Positions 7,017 to 15,632 of a stretch of DNA of 46,316 bases are shown here, piece after piece (positions within the stretch are counted from its first letter, which is position 1; each line of letters opens with the position of its first letter). The position numbers and the translations under genes were made by a program. The DNA lies in assembly GCA_910587025.1 (NCBI GenBank), contig CAJUKR010000008.1, positions 1-46,316 of the forward strand, given 5' to 3'. Source of the DNA: an uncultured Christensenellaceae bacterium. GTDB taxonomy: Bacteria > Bacillota > Clostridia > Christensenellales > Pumilibacteraceae. Below the pieces are notes generated by a model. That model made no database searches, was not told the DNA's origin, and was given only the letters and a program-made list of their open reading frames with translations.

Positions 7017-7895
7017 TCAGTCCGTTTGTTCGTAATAATAAGAATAATCTATTCCTTTCATGAAAATTTCGCGGTCGTAGATTTTGTCGGTCAGAGCATT
7101 CTCCAACAGTTTTTTGATCCCGATACCGTTCGTCACGCTAGATTTCATAGCTTCGAGATAATCGGTTTTATCGATCATGCTCCAATCCACACATTTGGAC
7201 AGGCGTTTTTTCAGCATCAAATCCAGCCAAATTCGCATGCTTCTTCCGTTGCCTTCGCGGAAAGGGTGCGCAATATTCATTTCGATATATTTATTTACGA
7301 TTTCGCCGAATGTATTTTCGGGCATGGCTTCAACAGATTTCAACGTATCTTGCAGATACATAGCCGGCGCAAATGCGAATCCGCCTTTGGCGATATTAAC
7401 TGCTCTGATCCGACCTGCGAAATCATAAAGTCCTCCGAAAAGATAGGAGTGTATTTGCCGTAAACCTCGTACCGTACCGACCTCTATCCCGTCCAAAAGC
7501 GAACTTTCAAACAAAGCATATGCTTTTTGTTTACTTCTGCCGTCAACCGACTCTTCCGAACTTGTAAACCATCGAATAAATTTCGAGCCCGTTTTGCCGG
7601 GAAACTCCGACGCAAGCATGATGATACCGTCGGCGTCGAGAGCGTCGGAATTATAACGTTTGCCGTCTTTCGCAGTTAATTTCAGTTGGGTAGTGGCACT
7701 AACCAACCGATTATTTTCGCGCTTAAGTTTGGCTTTGAGATATTTCCAATAATTGCGACTTTTCGAATAAGACGGTTCGTTCCTGATTGCCGAAATAATA
7801 TCCAAAACACTAAAGTACCAACCCGATTTTTCGTCGTTCCATACCGCGCGAACGGGAACATCGTTATAAAACCGTATCGATGTTTTCTGTATCAT
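7017..7895 (-). CDS. BRO-N-like domain fused to Fic (protein adenylyltransferase-type) domain
   Basis: A 292-aa protein. Residues about 1-110 resemble the BRO-N/DNA-damage-inducible N-terminal domain (VRAVWNDEKSGWYFSVLDII, then RNYWKYLKAKLKREN). Residues about 140-280 are a Fic domain with an intact motif HPFREGNGRSMRIW near 213, whose His, acidic residue, Asn and Arg are those used for AMP transfer from ATP onto hydroxyls. The whole architecture matches a known Firmicutes family. The target is unknown. I could not identify the inhibitory (S/T)xxxE(G/N) helix with certainty, and no separate antitoxin gene flanks it. Confidence 0.88.
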   Translation of the reverse strand: MIQKTSIRFYNDVPVRAVWNDEKSGWYFSVLDIISAIRNEPSYSKSRNYWKYLKAKLKRENNRLVSATTQLKLTAKDGKRYNSDALDADGIIMLASEFPGKTGSKFIRWFTSSEESVDGRSKQKAYALFESSLLDGIEVGTVRGLRQIHSYLFGGLYDFAGRIRAVNIAKGGFAFAPAMYLQDTLKSVEAMPENTFGEIVNKYIEMNIAHPFREGNGRSMRIWLDLMLKKRLSKCVDWSMIDKTDYLEAMKSSVTNGIGIKKLLENALTDKIYDREIFMKGIDYSYYYEQTD

Positions 7896-8123
7896 GAATG
7901 GGTAATCTCTCCTTTATTGAATATTATCGACATTGTTTTTTATCGCCGACGCGCAAAAAATCTTTCTCGGTATATCGAAATAATTATAACATACTTTTTC
8001 GAAAAATCATAGCAAAACAAAACGGCTTCGGAAAATTACTTATAAAACGCCGACATGCGACGAAATCGCAACCGCCGCAAATTCGTCAAAAAAATATCGT
8101 ATTTCTCCGAAAAAAGTATATAC
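7896..8123. other. AT-rich gap upstream of the Fic gene
   Basis: No gene is supported here. On the minus strand it holds an extended -10 element (7983-7991) that can drive the Fic gene; the remainder is plain AT-rich sequence. Confidence 0.5.
7983..7991 (-). promoter_or_regulatory. Extended -10 promoter of the Fic gene
   Basis: The minus strand reads TGTTATAAT, an extended -10 element, about 90 bp before the ATG. No recognisable -35 lies at 17 bp. Confidence 0.45.
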
Positions 8124-8160
8124 AAAAAAACAAATGCGGACAATACGTTGTCCGCATTTG
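8124..8160 (-). terminator. Terminator of the guaB-tilS-hpt-trmN6 operon
   Basis: A perfect 13-bp stem (8131-8143 with 8148-8160, loop TACG) is followed on the minus strand by seven T residues. It lies 34 bp after the last gene of the operon. Confidence 0.9.
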
Positions 8161-8193
8161 TGTGCTATAATAAAAATAAAATTTCGCGCGCGG

Positions 8194-8877
8194 TCATTCG
8201 GGATAATCGAGTCCCGTAGAACCGAGAACGTCGCGCTCGGGCAGAACTTCGAGTCCCTGTTTGCCGTCCTTTATACATTTGAGAAGGAATATATGCGGTT
8301 TTTTGCCGCCCGGACGAAGTATCTGCAACACCTTGGGCGTAAGGCGTTTTTTTATCGCGCCAGAAATAACCTCGTCCAGCCGTTCGGTAATATGCACGGT
8401 ATAGAACTTTCCGCCCGTCGGAAGCAGCCACGCCGCCGCGTCGAGAACGTCGGATAGCGTAAGCGAGACTTCGTGCCGCGCTATGCGCACTTCTTCGGTC
8501 ATACTTTTTTCGCCGCTCCCCGCTCTGCGGTACGGCGGATTGCACGTCACGATCGTGAACGACCCGGCGGAATAAACGTTCCGAAGCTCCTGCACACGCA
8601 TGTTGAGTATCTCAACGGGAAGATTATTCAGCCGCGCGTTGCGTTCGGCAAGCTCGGCGACCGCCGTCTGAATTTCCACGCCCACGGTGGGGATCCCCTT
8701 TTTGCCGGCGAGAAGAACGGGCACTATTCCCGTGCCGCAACCGAAATCGATCGCGCGGTCGCGCGGCGTTCCGCTTACGAAATTGGCGAGTTCCACTCCG
8801 TCCGTGCCGAACGGAAAAAATCTGTCGTCCTGTACGAACTTCAGCCCGTGCGTCTGCAAATCGCACACCGTTTCCAT
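8194..8877 (-). CDS. trmN6: tRNA1(Val) adenine-37 N6-methyltransferase-like protein
   Basis: A 227-aa SAM-dependent methyltransferase: FGTDGVELANF near residue 24, SAM motif IDFGCGTGIVPVLLA near 43, and the N6-adenine catalytic motif NPPY near 113. This matches the TrmN6 (YfiC) family, which methylates A37 of certain tRNAs; the exact substrate here is inferred. Its start overlaps the hpt stop by one base (TGATG), and it ends the operon, followed by a strong terminator. Confidence 0.85.
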   Translation of the reverse strand: METVCDLQTHGLKFVQDDRFFPFGTDGVELANFVSGTPRDRAIDFGCGTGIVPVLLAGKKGIPTVGVEIQTAVAELAERNARLNNLPVEILNMRVQELRNVYSAGSFTIVTCNPPYRRAGSGEKSMTEEVRIARHEVSLTLSDVLDAAAWLLPTGGKFYTVHITERLDEVISGAIKKRLTPKVLQILRPGGKKPHIFLLKCIKDGKQGLEVLPERDVLGSTGLDYPE

Positions 8878-9428
8878 CAGTTGATTTTATAAACTCCGTC
8901 GAGATTGCGGTACTGCTGGGCGTTATCGAGCCCGTAACCGATTATGTAAGGATTGCCGACGAGAGTAAAAGCATTGAAATCGGGATCGATGTCGTCTACG
9001 ACGCGGCAATCGGGTTTGTTGAGCAATGTTGCGATCTTGACCGTTTTCGCACCTTTTTCGTAAAAGTACGCCTTAAGCGCCTTGAGCGTTCTTCCCGTAT
9101 CTATAATGTCCTCGATTATGAGCACTTCCGCGCCCACGATTTCCGACTCGTCCACCGACGAATATTTCATATTCACAGTACCGGTCGAGCGCATAAGTCC
9201 GCCCTCGGCGTTGTAATACGAACTTGCCGCAACGAAGCCGAAACGCACGTCGCGGTTTCTTATAGCCTTAACGAGATCGGCATAAAAAAGCACTGCGCCT
9301 TTGATTACGCAAATCGCGAGCAAAGGACGATCGGCGGCAAAAGTTTTTTCTATCTCGTCCGCCATTTCGTTCACGCGGTTTTTGATCTGTTCCTGCGTAT
9401 AGATCTGAGTGATCTTTTTATCGGTCAT
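8877..9428 (-). CDS. hpt: Hypoxanthine phosphoribosyltransferase
   Basis: A 183-aa protein of typical length with the PRPP-binding motif VLIIEDIIDTGRTLKAL near residue 103 and the conserved N-terminal CVIKGAVLFYADL. It converts hypoxanthine or guanine plus PRPP to IMP or GMP. Its ATG overlaps the tilS stop (ATGA), and an AAGGAG SD lies in the end of tilS. The tilS-hpt pair is widely conserved in Firmicutes; with guaB upstream the operon couples purine salvage and GMP synthesis. Confidence 0.96.
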   Translation of the reverse strand: MTDKKITQIYTQEQIKNRVNEMADEIEKTFAADRPLLAICVIKGAVLFYADLVKAIRNRDVRFGFVAASSYYNAEGGLMRSTGTVNMKYSSVDESEIVGAEVLIIEDIIDTGRTLKALKAYFYEKGAKTVKIATLLNKPDCRVVDDIDPDFNAFTLVGNPYIIGYGLDNAQQYRNLDGVYKIN

Positions 9429-10741
9429 ATCTGTTCTCCTTCCCCTGCAAGCCGCGTCTGCGTCGCTTTCGCCGCCGCGACCGTGGTTTCGTCTATTTTG
9501 ATTTTTTCGCCCGTGGCTACGCCTATTACGGCAAGCACGTCGCGTCCGCTCGCTATATAAAGCAACCGCTTACGTTCATACCTCGGGATCTTTTTGTCTA
9601 TGAGCCAGTCGGACAGCGATTTTTCATTACCGCCGAACGGAGTGAATACATCGCCGTCTTTTCTCGTACGTATCACGGCGCCGAGAGGGATTTTGTTCAG
9701 ATCGAACACCGTGCCTACCTTGCTTACTTTCGCTTCGCATTTTTCAACGGACACCGACGCATGCGGAAAAACATGTTTCCCGAGCGAGAACTCCGTTTCG
9801 CACTCCGGCGTTTCCGAAGAAGAGAAGATCCGTACGCCGTCGCTTTCGCGTTCGGCTCTGTATCCGTGCGGCAGATCCACTCCCACGCCCGACGGCTTGC
9901 TTTCCAGTCCTTTGATCGCGATCACATGCGCTTCGGTAAAGTCTTTCTTCAGTCCCGCCGCGTTCATGGCGGCAACGACGTCCGCGCCGCCGAAACCGCA
10001 GCAAGCGAGCATTACCGATCCGTCGGGTCTTATCTCATGGCATTTCCCCGCCGAAGCAAGCATTTCCGCAACGGCGTCGCCGAGCCTCGCGACCGCTCCG
10101 TCCACGCCCTCGTAACGCGAACGTACGAGGGGAAGTATCTCATGACGTAAAAAATTCCGCGTGTACGTCGTATCGGCGTTGGTCGAGTCCTCGACGTAAG
10201 GCACGCCGTACTCTTTCGTATATGCCGCGATCTCGGGTTTCGTTACGTCTATAAGAGGACGAACGAGATAACCGTCGCGAACCGTAGGCCCTATAAGCCC
10301 GGAAAGTCCCGAGCCTCGGAAAATGTGCATAAGCACCGATTCGGTACGGTCGAAAGCATTATGCGCGGTCATTACGACAGATACTCTGCCATCCCGAACA
10401 AGCTCGTCGAACAGAGCTCTTCGCACACACCGCGCCGCCGTTTCGATACTCTCGCCCGACGCCGCCGCGTCCTTGGGTACGTCTGCGAAACGGCTCACGA
10501 GCGCAAGCCCGCGCGCTTTGCAATAATCGGCGACAAACGCCGAATCGCGTTTCGATTCTTCCCCGCGTATCCCGTGATCGACATTGATAACGACCAGTCT
10601 TTCGCGAGGTAAAAGACAAAAACGGAGAAGGCAGTCGAGCAGGCACATGGAATCGCTTCCGCCGCTTACGGCAACGCCTATGTCGCCGTCGGTCGGAACG
10701 CTTGCGCATACCGCTCGTTTTACCTTTTCCGTCAGAGTCAT
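9425..10741 (-). CDS. tilS: tRNA(Ile)-lysidine synthetase
   Basis: A 438-aa protein with the N-type ATP-pyrophosphatase P-loop SGGSDSMCLLDCLL near residue 25, the conserved VNVDHGIRGEES and THNTR-like segments, and a C-terminal TilS domain (RKDGDVFTPFGGNEKSLSDW, then KKIPRYERKR). It modifies C34 of the minor tRNA-Ile to lysidine so that it reads AUA. It starts 7 bp after guaB and overlaps hpt by 4 bp. Confidence 0.94.
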   Translation of the reverse strand: MTLTEKVKRAVCASVPTDGDIGVAVSGGSDSMCLLDCLLRFCLLPRERLVVINVDHGIRGEESKRDSAFVADYCKARGLALVSRFADVPKDAAASGESIETAARCVRRALFDELVRDGRVSVVMTAHNAFDRTESVLMHIFRGSGLSGLIGPTVRDGYLVRPLIDVTKPEIAAYTKEYGVPYVEDSTNADTTYTRNFLRHEILPLVRSRYEGVDGAVARLGDAVAEMLASAGKCHEIRPDGSVMLACCGFGGADVVAAMNAAGLKKDFTEAHVIAIKGLESKPSGVGVDLPHGYRAERESDGVRIFSSSETPECETEFSLGKHVFPHASVSVEKCEAKVSKVGTVFDLNKIPLGAVIRTRKDGDVFTPFGGNEKSLSDWLIDKKIPRYERKRLLYIASGRDVLAVIGVATGEKIKIDETTVAAAKATQTRLAGEGEQI

Positions 10742-10748
10742 GAATTTA

Positions 10749-12215
10749 TTATCCTTTGGTCGAATAGTTGGGAGCTTCTTTGGTTATGGAAATATCGTGA
10801 GGGTGGCTCTCGATAAGCGACGCGCTCGTGATCTTGACGAAGCGCGCGTTGCGGCGCAGGTCATCTATACTGCCCTGTCCGACATATCCCATGCCGCTGC
10901 GCAGTCCGCCGATAAGCTGGAATACGATGTCCGCAAGCACTCCGCGGTAAGGCACTCTGCCTTCCACGCCCTCGGGTACGAGCTTGGTCGTCGTCGAAAC
11001 GTCGCCCTGGAAATATCTGTCTTTGCTTCCGAGCGGCATCGCGCCCAGACTTCCCATGCCGCGGTACGACTTGAAACTTCTGCCCTGATATATCTCGAGT
11101 TCGCCCGGGCTTTCCTCCGTGCCCGCGAAAAGAGATCCGAGCATGACTGCGTTCGCGCCCGCCGCGATCGCTTTCGTGATATCGCCCGAATATTTTATTC
11201 CGCCGTCGCCGATCGTCGCCTTGCCGAGCTTGTCCGCCGCCTCGCTGCAATCCATGATCGCGGTGATCTGAGGCACGCCGATACCCGCGACTATACGCGT
11301 CGTGCATATCGAGCCGGGTCCCATACCGATCTTGACGACGTCCGCGCCGCGGCGAATGAGATCTGTCGTCGCGTCAGCGGTCGCCACATTGCCCGCGATA
11401 AGCGCGATATCGGGGAAAGCGTTTTTGATCTTTTCCACGGCGTTGAGAACGTTCGAGTTGTGACCGTGAGCGGAGTCGAGACAAAGCACGTCTACGCCCG
11501 CTTTGACGAGCGCGCTCGCGCGTTTCAGACAATCCGCGCCCGCGCCGATAGCCGCGCCGCAAAGCAGTCTGCCCTTCGCGTCCTTTGCGCTGTTCGGGTA
11601 TTTTATCACCTTTTCTATATCTTTTATAGTGATAAGTCCCTTAAGACGGAAATCCCTGTCTACGATCGGGAGCTTTTCTATTCTGTGATCGGCAAGTATG
11701 CGCTTGGCTTCTTCGAGAGTGGTGCCCTCGCGCGCCGTTATGAGGTTTTCTTTTGTCATAACCTCGTCGATCGAACGATCGAAATTGGTTTCGAAACGGA
11801 GGTCGCGGTTGGTCAATATACCCACGAGCTTGCCCGATCCGTCGGTAATGGGCACACCCGAAATGCGGTACTTCTGCATGAGCGCGAGCGCGTCTGTCAG
11901 CTTGTGATCGCGGGAAAGAGAGAACGGATCGTTTATTACGCCGTTTTCGCTTCTCTTTACCTTGTCCACCTGCTCGACCTGCGCCTCGATGGAGAGGTTC
12001 TTGTGAATGATACCGAGACCGCCTTCGCGCGCCATCGCGATCGCGAGCTTGGACTCTGTGACGGTGTCCATCGCCGCGGATACGAGCGGGATATTCAGCT
12101 CGATATTCTTCGTCAGTCTTGTTTTGAGACTTACGTCTTTGGGCACGACCTCGCTCTTTGCGGGAATCAACAGCACGTCGTCGAACGTCAGTCCTTCCTT
12201 CACAATCTTTTCCAT
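10749..12215 (-). CDS. guaB: Inosine-5'-monophosphate dehydrogenase
   Basis: A 488-aa protein of standard length. The N-terminus reads EGLTFDDVLLIPA. Two CBS domains occupy about 95-210. The catalytic loop GPGSICTTRIVAGIGVPQ lies near 300, followed by the flap MGSLGAM. It oxidises IMP to XMP with NAD, the rate-limiting step to GMP. The frame stays open upstream to 12377, but GGAGG 8 nt before ATG 12215 and the family N-terminus fix the start. It is the first gene of the guaB-tilS-hpt-trmN6 run. Confidence 0.97.
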   Translation of the reverse strand: MEKIVKEGLTFDDVLLIPAKSEVVPKDVSLKTRLTKNIELNIPLVSAAMDTVTESKLAIAMAREGGLGIIHKNLSIEAQVEQVDKVKRSENGVINDPFSLSRDHKLTDALALMQKYRISGVPITDGSGKLVGILTNRDLRFETNFDRSIDEVMTKENLITAREGTTLEEAKRILADHRIEKLPIVDRDFRLKGLITIKDIEKVIKYPNSAKDAKGRLLCGAAIGAGADCLKRASALVKAGVDVLCLDSAHGHNSNVLNAVEKIKNAFPDIALIAGNVATADATTDLIRRGADVVKIGMGPGSICTTRIVAGIGVPQITAIMDCSEAADKLGKATIGDGGIKYSGDITKAIAAGANAVMLGSLFAGTEESPGELEIYQGRSFKSYRGMGSLGAMPLGSKDRYFQGDVSTTTKLVPEGVEGRVPYRGVLADIVFQLIGGLRSGMGYVGQGSIDDLRRNARFVKITSASLIESHPHDISITKEAPNYSTKG

Positions 12216-12256
12216 TTTGTTTCCTCCGTAAAAATGTTTCCTATTTGATTCGATGA

Positions 12257-12288
12257 GCAAATTTGCTTGCTTGCAATGGCAAATTTGC
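12257..12288. repeat. Paired GCAAATTTGC palindromes upstream of guaB
   Basis: The 10-bp self-complementary sequence GCAAATTTGC occurs at 12257-12266 and 12279-12288, 12 nt apart. The two can pair into one stem-loop in the guaB leader. It could be a transcript-processing hairpin or an operator; I saw no purine riboswitch core. Confidence 0.55.
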
Positions 12289-12303
12289 GATGCCGACAAA
12301 GGT

Positions 12304-13239
12304 TCATACCCCGCCGCGTGCGGCGGAAAGCGAGCGCAGCTCGCGGACATAGGGCTTGTCCCGTGGTATGATCCCATTTATAAATTCCGTATATTCGCGC
12401 CTTATCACACCCGCAGCCGTCCCGAAATAATCTTCGTCGGAAAGGTTGTCCGCAAGCGACATAAGTCTGTAAAGCAGATTCGCTTTCGTTGCGACGAGTT
12501 CGGTTTTACGCGCGCCGGTCGCTTCCTCGATGATGCCGTCCAGACTGTCCGACGCATATTTGTATGCCGCGAAAACCGTTTTCGTCTTGCCGAGCTGTTC
12601 GGCGTCGAGTCTGCGCTCCGCCGTATAAGCAACTAGCATACACAGCGTTTCGCCGTCGGGCGCGTTCAGCTTTTCGTTCACGTCCGCTTCGGCTTCGTCC
12701 GCTTTGCCGCCGCCGATCGCACACATGGCGCGTATGCGTTCGCCCGCGACGTAGCCGTCATATCCGTACAATACGGATAGCACGGCGAGGTTTTTCCCGT
12801 ATTCCTTTATATACGTAGCGTCCACGCGCGCCGAATGCTTCGCACGGCAAGGCGCGGAAACGTATGCGTCGGTGAATTCGTACAACCGCGTATAACTCGC
12901 CTCGGTTCCGTCCTCGGCCGCGATCACGGCTATACCGACCGCCGATTCGAGCAGATTCATATACGCGCACGCGCTTTCTTCGCACTCGGCCGAATGACTT
13001 TCGCGCATAAGAGCCGCCGCCGCGTAATCCGACGCTTTGCCGTAAGCTCCGAGCCCGCGGTACATATCCATATACGCTTTCGGAAAAAGGCAGCCTATCA
13101 GTGCAGCTGCCAAAGAGAGAACGACAAACGCGCAAATCACAGTCAAAACCGAAACCCGCGCTATGAAACAGCCGAGTCCTTCCTCGGCTTTCTTATCATT
13201 TTCCGTTACGATTTCAGACTTATTATCCGCGTCGTTCAT
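12304..13239 (-). CDS. Membrane-anchored protein of unknown function
   Basis: A 311-aa protein with a cytoplasmic N-terminus of about 25 acidic residues, one transmembrane helix at about 30-52 (VSVLTVICAFVVLSLAAALI) and an Ala-rich, mostly helical extracytoplasmic part. The helical spacing suggests tetratricopeptide-like solenoids, but no repeat consensus is clear. It ends 88 bp before the guaB start and may be transcribed into that operon. Its own promoter places the transcript start only a few bases from the ATG. The family was not recognised. Confidence 0.75.
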   Translation of the reverse strand: MNDADNKSEIVTENDKKAEEGLGCFIARVSVLTVICAFVVLSLAAALIGCLFPKAYMDMYRGLGAYGKASDYAAAALMRESHSAECEESACAYMNLLESAVGIAVIAAEDGTEASYTRLYEFTDAYVSAPCRAKHSARVDATYIKEYGKNLAVLSVLYGYDGYVAGERIRAMCAIGGGKADEAEADVNEKLNAPDGETLCMLVAYTAERRLDAEQLGKTKTVFAAYKYASDSLDGIIEEATGARKTELVATKANLLYRLMSLADNLSDEDYFGTAAGVIRREYTEFINGIIPRDKPYVRELRSLSAARGGV

Positions 13240-13250
13240 TATTAAATGTC

Positions 13251-13279
13251 AGTATACCACAAACTTCGGAATTAGTAAA
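13251..13279 (-). promoter_or_regulatory. Promoter with almost no leader (12304-13239 gene)
   Basis: Minus strand: -35 TTTACT (13274-13279), 17 bp, then TATACT (13251-13256). The expected start is about 5 nt before the ATG at 13239, and no SD is present, which suggests a leaderless or near-leaderless mRNA. Confidence 0.5.
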
Positions 13280-13334
13280 CCTTTTTCGGGTCGGTGTAAA
13301 AAATTTTTTCGCGAAAACAGCCTCCCCTTTGCGC

Positions 13335-13997
13335 TTATCCGCGGACGGCGGCGATTTCGCCGGTATCGATCGAAACGAGCACCGAAAACGTTTCTCCGTC
13401 GTGAAGAAATCCGACGTACCAGTACCAGCCGCCCGCCGCGGTGATCGTATTTTCGGACACGCGCAGAAGTATCTCGTAACTCTCCCACGTTTTGCGCTTT
13501 TCCTCGCACTCGGAAAGCGCAAGCGTCAGCGCGTACTCGCCGTCGACGCCGTTTTCGCTCATACCCTGCCGCGCAAGAGCGACCGTTTCACCGTCGAGAG
13601 AAACGGAAAGCTCGGTCGACGTTACGTCGACGGCAATCGGGAACTCCGCCGAATACGTGCCTTTGAAAGGATGTTCGGCAAGACTTGCCGTCATTTCTTC
13701 GCCGCCGAACGTTACGGTTATTTCGCTTACGGCGCGGTCGCCGAGCGGACGCACCGTAAACAGAGTATATTCCGTCTTTTCCTCGGCGCACTTCCCGTCC
13801 GAAGCAAACGGCGTTTCTCGCTCGCCCGAATATGCGTCCACGGAAAAAGAGTCGCAAGCGTAGCGGAAAAACGCGTAGCGGTAATCCGCTATGCGGTCGC
13901 CGTATCTTTCCAGTGAAGTGCGGTCGCACGACGCGAGTATCGCGGTCGCGGCGAGAAGCACGAATAATATAACGATGCTCAGACCCTTCTTTGCCAT
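13335..13997 (-). CDS. Predicted lipoprotein of unknown function
   Basis: A 220-aa protein with a lipoprotein signal peptide and lipobox LASC at about residues 22-25 (hydrophobic IVILFVLLAATAI). The mature part is mixed beta-rich, with an aromatic segment GGWYWYVGFLHDGETFSV near 190 ending IDTGEIAAVRG, reminiscent of small sensor or PepSY-like beta folds, but no family can be named. It is expected outside the membrane. No clear SD precedes the ATG, so the start is less certain than most. Confidence 0.7.
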   Translation of the reverse strand: MAKKGLSIVILFVLLAATAILASCDRTSLERYGDRIADYRYAFFRYACDSFSVDAYSGERETPFASDGKCAEEKTEYTLFTVRPLGDRAVSEITVTFGGEEMTASLAEHPFKGTYSAEFPIAVDVTSTELSVSLDGETVALARQGMSENGVDGEYALTLALSECEEKRKTWESYEILLRVSENTITAAGGWYWYVGFLHDGETFSVLVSIDTGEIAAVRG

Positions 13998-14030
13998 ATG
14001 CGAATATATGCCGCAATGCTCCGAAAAATG

Positions 14031-14078
14031 CGTAAAACGAAAAAACGGTACCGTCGGAATAAAACCGGCAGCACCGTT
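14031..14078 (-). terminator. Terminator of the polyamine transport operon
   Basis: A 14-bp stem with two G-U pairs and one mismatch (14044-14057 with 14065-14078) is followed on the minus strand by TTTTTTCGTTTT. It lies just beyond the potD stop. Confidence 0.75.
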
Positions 14079-14091
14079 CAGTCAATCGTTT

Positions 14092-15615
14092 TTATCCTGC
14101 TTTGACGCGGGTAAACATTCTCACTATGTCGATATTCTTTTCGGCAAAGTCCGTCATGATCGCGGCGCGATCCACATGACCGTCCGACGGATAAAGACAT
14201 TCGGAATACATGCGCGCGTAAGCGTGCCAGTCGCAGTCGCAGTCCGATTCGTCGGTGCAGTCGTCGTGATACTCGAGATATTTATCGATAAAATAAACGT
14301 ATTCGGACAGAGCGTCGTACGACTCTGATGCAGTTTCGGAATCGGACAGAGCATCGAGCACGAGCGCATCCCATTCCTCGATCGCTTCTTCGGCTGTCAT
14401 TCCCTCTTCTTCGAGTTCGGAGACATAAAGCGAACGAGGGTCGTTGATCTCTTCCACGATGTCCTCGGCGGCGCTCGCGACCGGAGTCGCCGCGCCTACC
14501 CAATACATGTTTTCGTACGCGACGTTATACATATTCAAGAACGCGATAAAATACTTCGCCGCTTTCACATTGCCCGCGTATTTCGGAATGCACATGCTGT
14601 CCACCCATACGTTCGTGCCCTCGACGGGGACGGTATACCACAGCCCGGTATTTTCTTCCATGCCGATGACGTAGCCCGCGTCGCACGACCAAACGAAGCC
14701 GAGCGCCGCCGCCGATTTACCGTTTTTCAGATCCTCTTTTCCCTCGTCGCTCTCGTAAGCATAAAGGTGTTTTTTCTGATCCTTGAGCGTCTTTTCCGCC
14801 GATGCGATCGTTTCGTCGTTCGGGTAATTCATGCACTGAGCGAGCAGCGCGTGATACTCCTCGCCGTAATTCGTCCAATTGTCGGACAGTTCGCGCAACA
14901 TATCCGTATAGTTGTATATGTTCGCCGAAGCGTAAGCGTCGCGGACGCTGTTTTTCATATATATATGTCCGGAATATTTGGAGCCGAAAAGCGCTTCCCA
15001 GCTGTTCATATCCTCAGCCGAGCCTCCGAGCGACTCGATCTCGGGCAGGTCGTAAAGCAAACCGAACGTACCCCACATATAAGGCACCGAATAAACGACG
15101 CCGCCCGTGCTCCATCCCTCGTCGTAAGTCGCGACGAGTTCGGTAAGCGACGGACGCATAATATTGCGGTAAGTTATTTCTTCGCCTTCGTCGAGCCCGT
15201 ACGTTTCCGGATCTTCGTCCGAGAACGCGTCCGCCCACACTTCGTCGAATTCGTCGTCGCCGAGCGGAAGCAGCAAATCATTCGTCAGCATCTTCTGCAC
15301 GGTGTAATCGGAAGGACACACGACGTCGTAATCGGCGCGCTTGTTCGCGATCTGCGTGTACATTGTTTCGTTGGTGTCGAACATCGAGTATTCGACGCGT
15401 ATACTTTCGCCCGTCTTTTCCTCGTACCACGTTTCGAACTCGGATATTACGTCCATACTGTCCACGCCGTCTGCGATGTACTCGCCCCAGTTGTAAACCT
15501 TAAGTACCGTCGTTCTGTCGCCGCAACCTGTCATGAAACCCATTGCGGGAAACGCGATCATGAAACAGAGCGCGAATACGATAATGCGTTTGTATTTCTC
15601 GGTAAATCTTTTCAT
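14092..15615 (-). CDS. potD: Spermidine/putrescine ABC transporter substrate-binding lipoprotein
   Basis: A 507-aa lipoprotein (lipobox MTGC near residues 28-31). The mature protein begins LKVYNWGEYIADGV, the standard PotD opening, followed by a two-lobed binding fold (ADYDVVCPSDYTVQKML, then YMWGTFGLLYDLP). It is longer than usual PotD (about 350 aa); the extra length includes acidic insertions near 110-125 and 400-490. It delivers polyamines to PotBC outside the membrane. It is the last gene of the operon, 17 bp after potC, with a strong SD (GGGAGGTG). Confidence 0.9.
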   Translation of the reverse strand: MKRFTEKYKRIIVFALCFMIAFPAMGFMTGCGDRTTVLKVYNWGEYIADGVDSMDVISEFETWYEEKTGESIRVEYSMFDTNETMYTQIANKRADYDVVCPSDYTVQKMLTNDLLLPLGDDEFDEVWADAFSDEDPETYGLDEGEEITYRNIMRPSLTELVATYDEGWSTGGVVYSVPYMWGTFGLLYDLPEIESLGGSAEDMNSWEALFGSKYSGHIYMKNSVRDAYASANIYNYTDMLRELSDNWTNYGEEYHALLAQCMNYPNDETIASAEKTLKDQKKHLYAYESDEGKEDLKNGKSAAALGFVWSCDAGYVIGMEENTGLWYTVPVEGTNVWVDSMCIPKYAGNVKAAKYFIAFLNMYNVAYENMYWVGAATPVASAAEDIVEEINDPRSLYVSELEEEGMTAEEAIEEWDALVLDALSDSETASESYDALSEYVYFIDKYLEYHDDCTDESDCDCDWHAYARMYSECLYPSDGHVDRAAIMTDFAEKNIDIVRMFTRVKAG

Positions 15616-15632
15616 AAATCACACCTCCCGTT

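Noticed and set aside
10584..12248. 554-aa plus-strand frame opposite guaB
   Set aside because: guaB is unmistakable; the opposite frame is rich in Arg, His and Tyr without domain features.
12216..12303. Purine riboswitch ahead of guaB
   Set aside because: None of the conserved loop sequences of the purine aptamer is present; only the paired GCAAATTTGC palindromes are there.
12216..12377. Upstream extension of guaB
   Set aside because: The extra 54 codons have no SD and do not match the IMP dehydrogenase N-terminus; ATG 12215 has GGAGG at proper distance.
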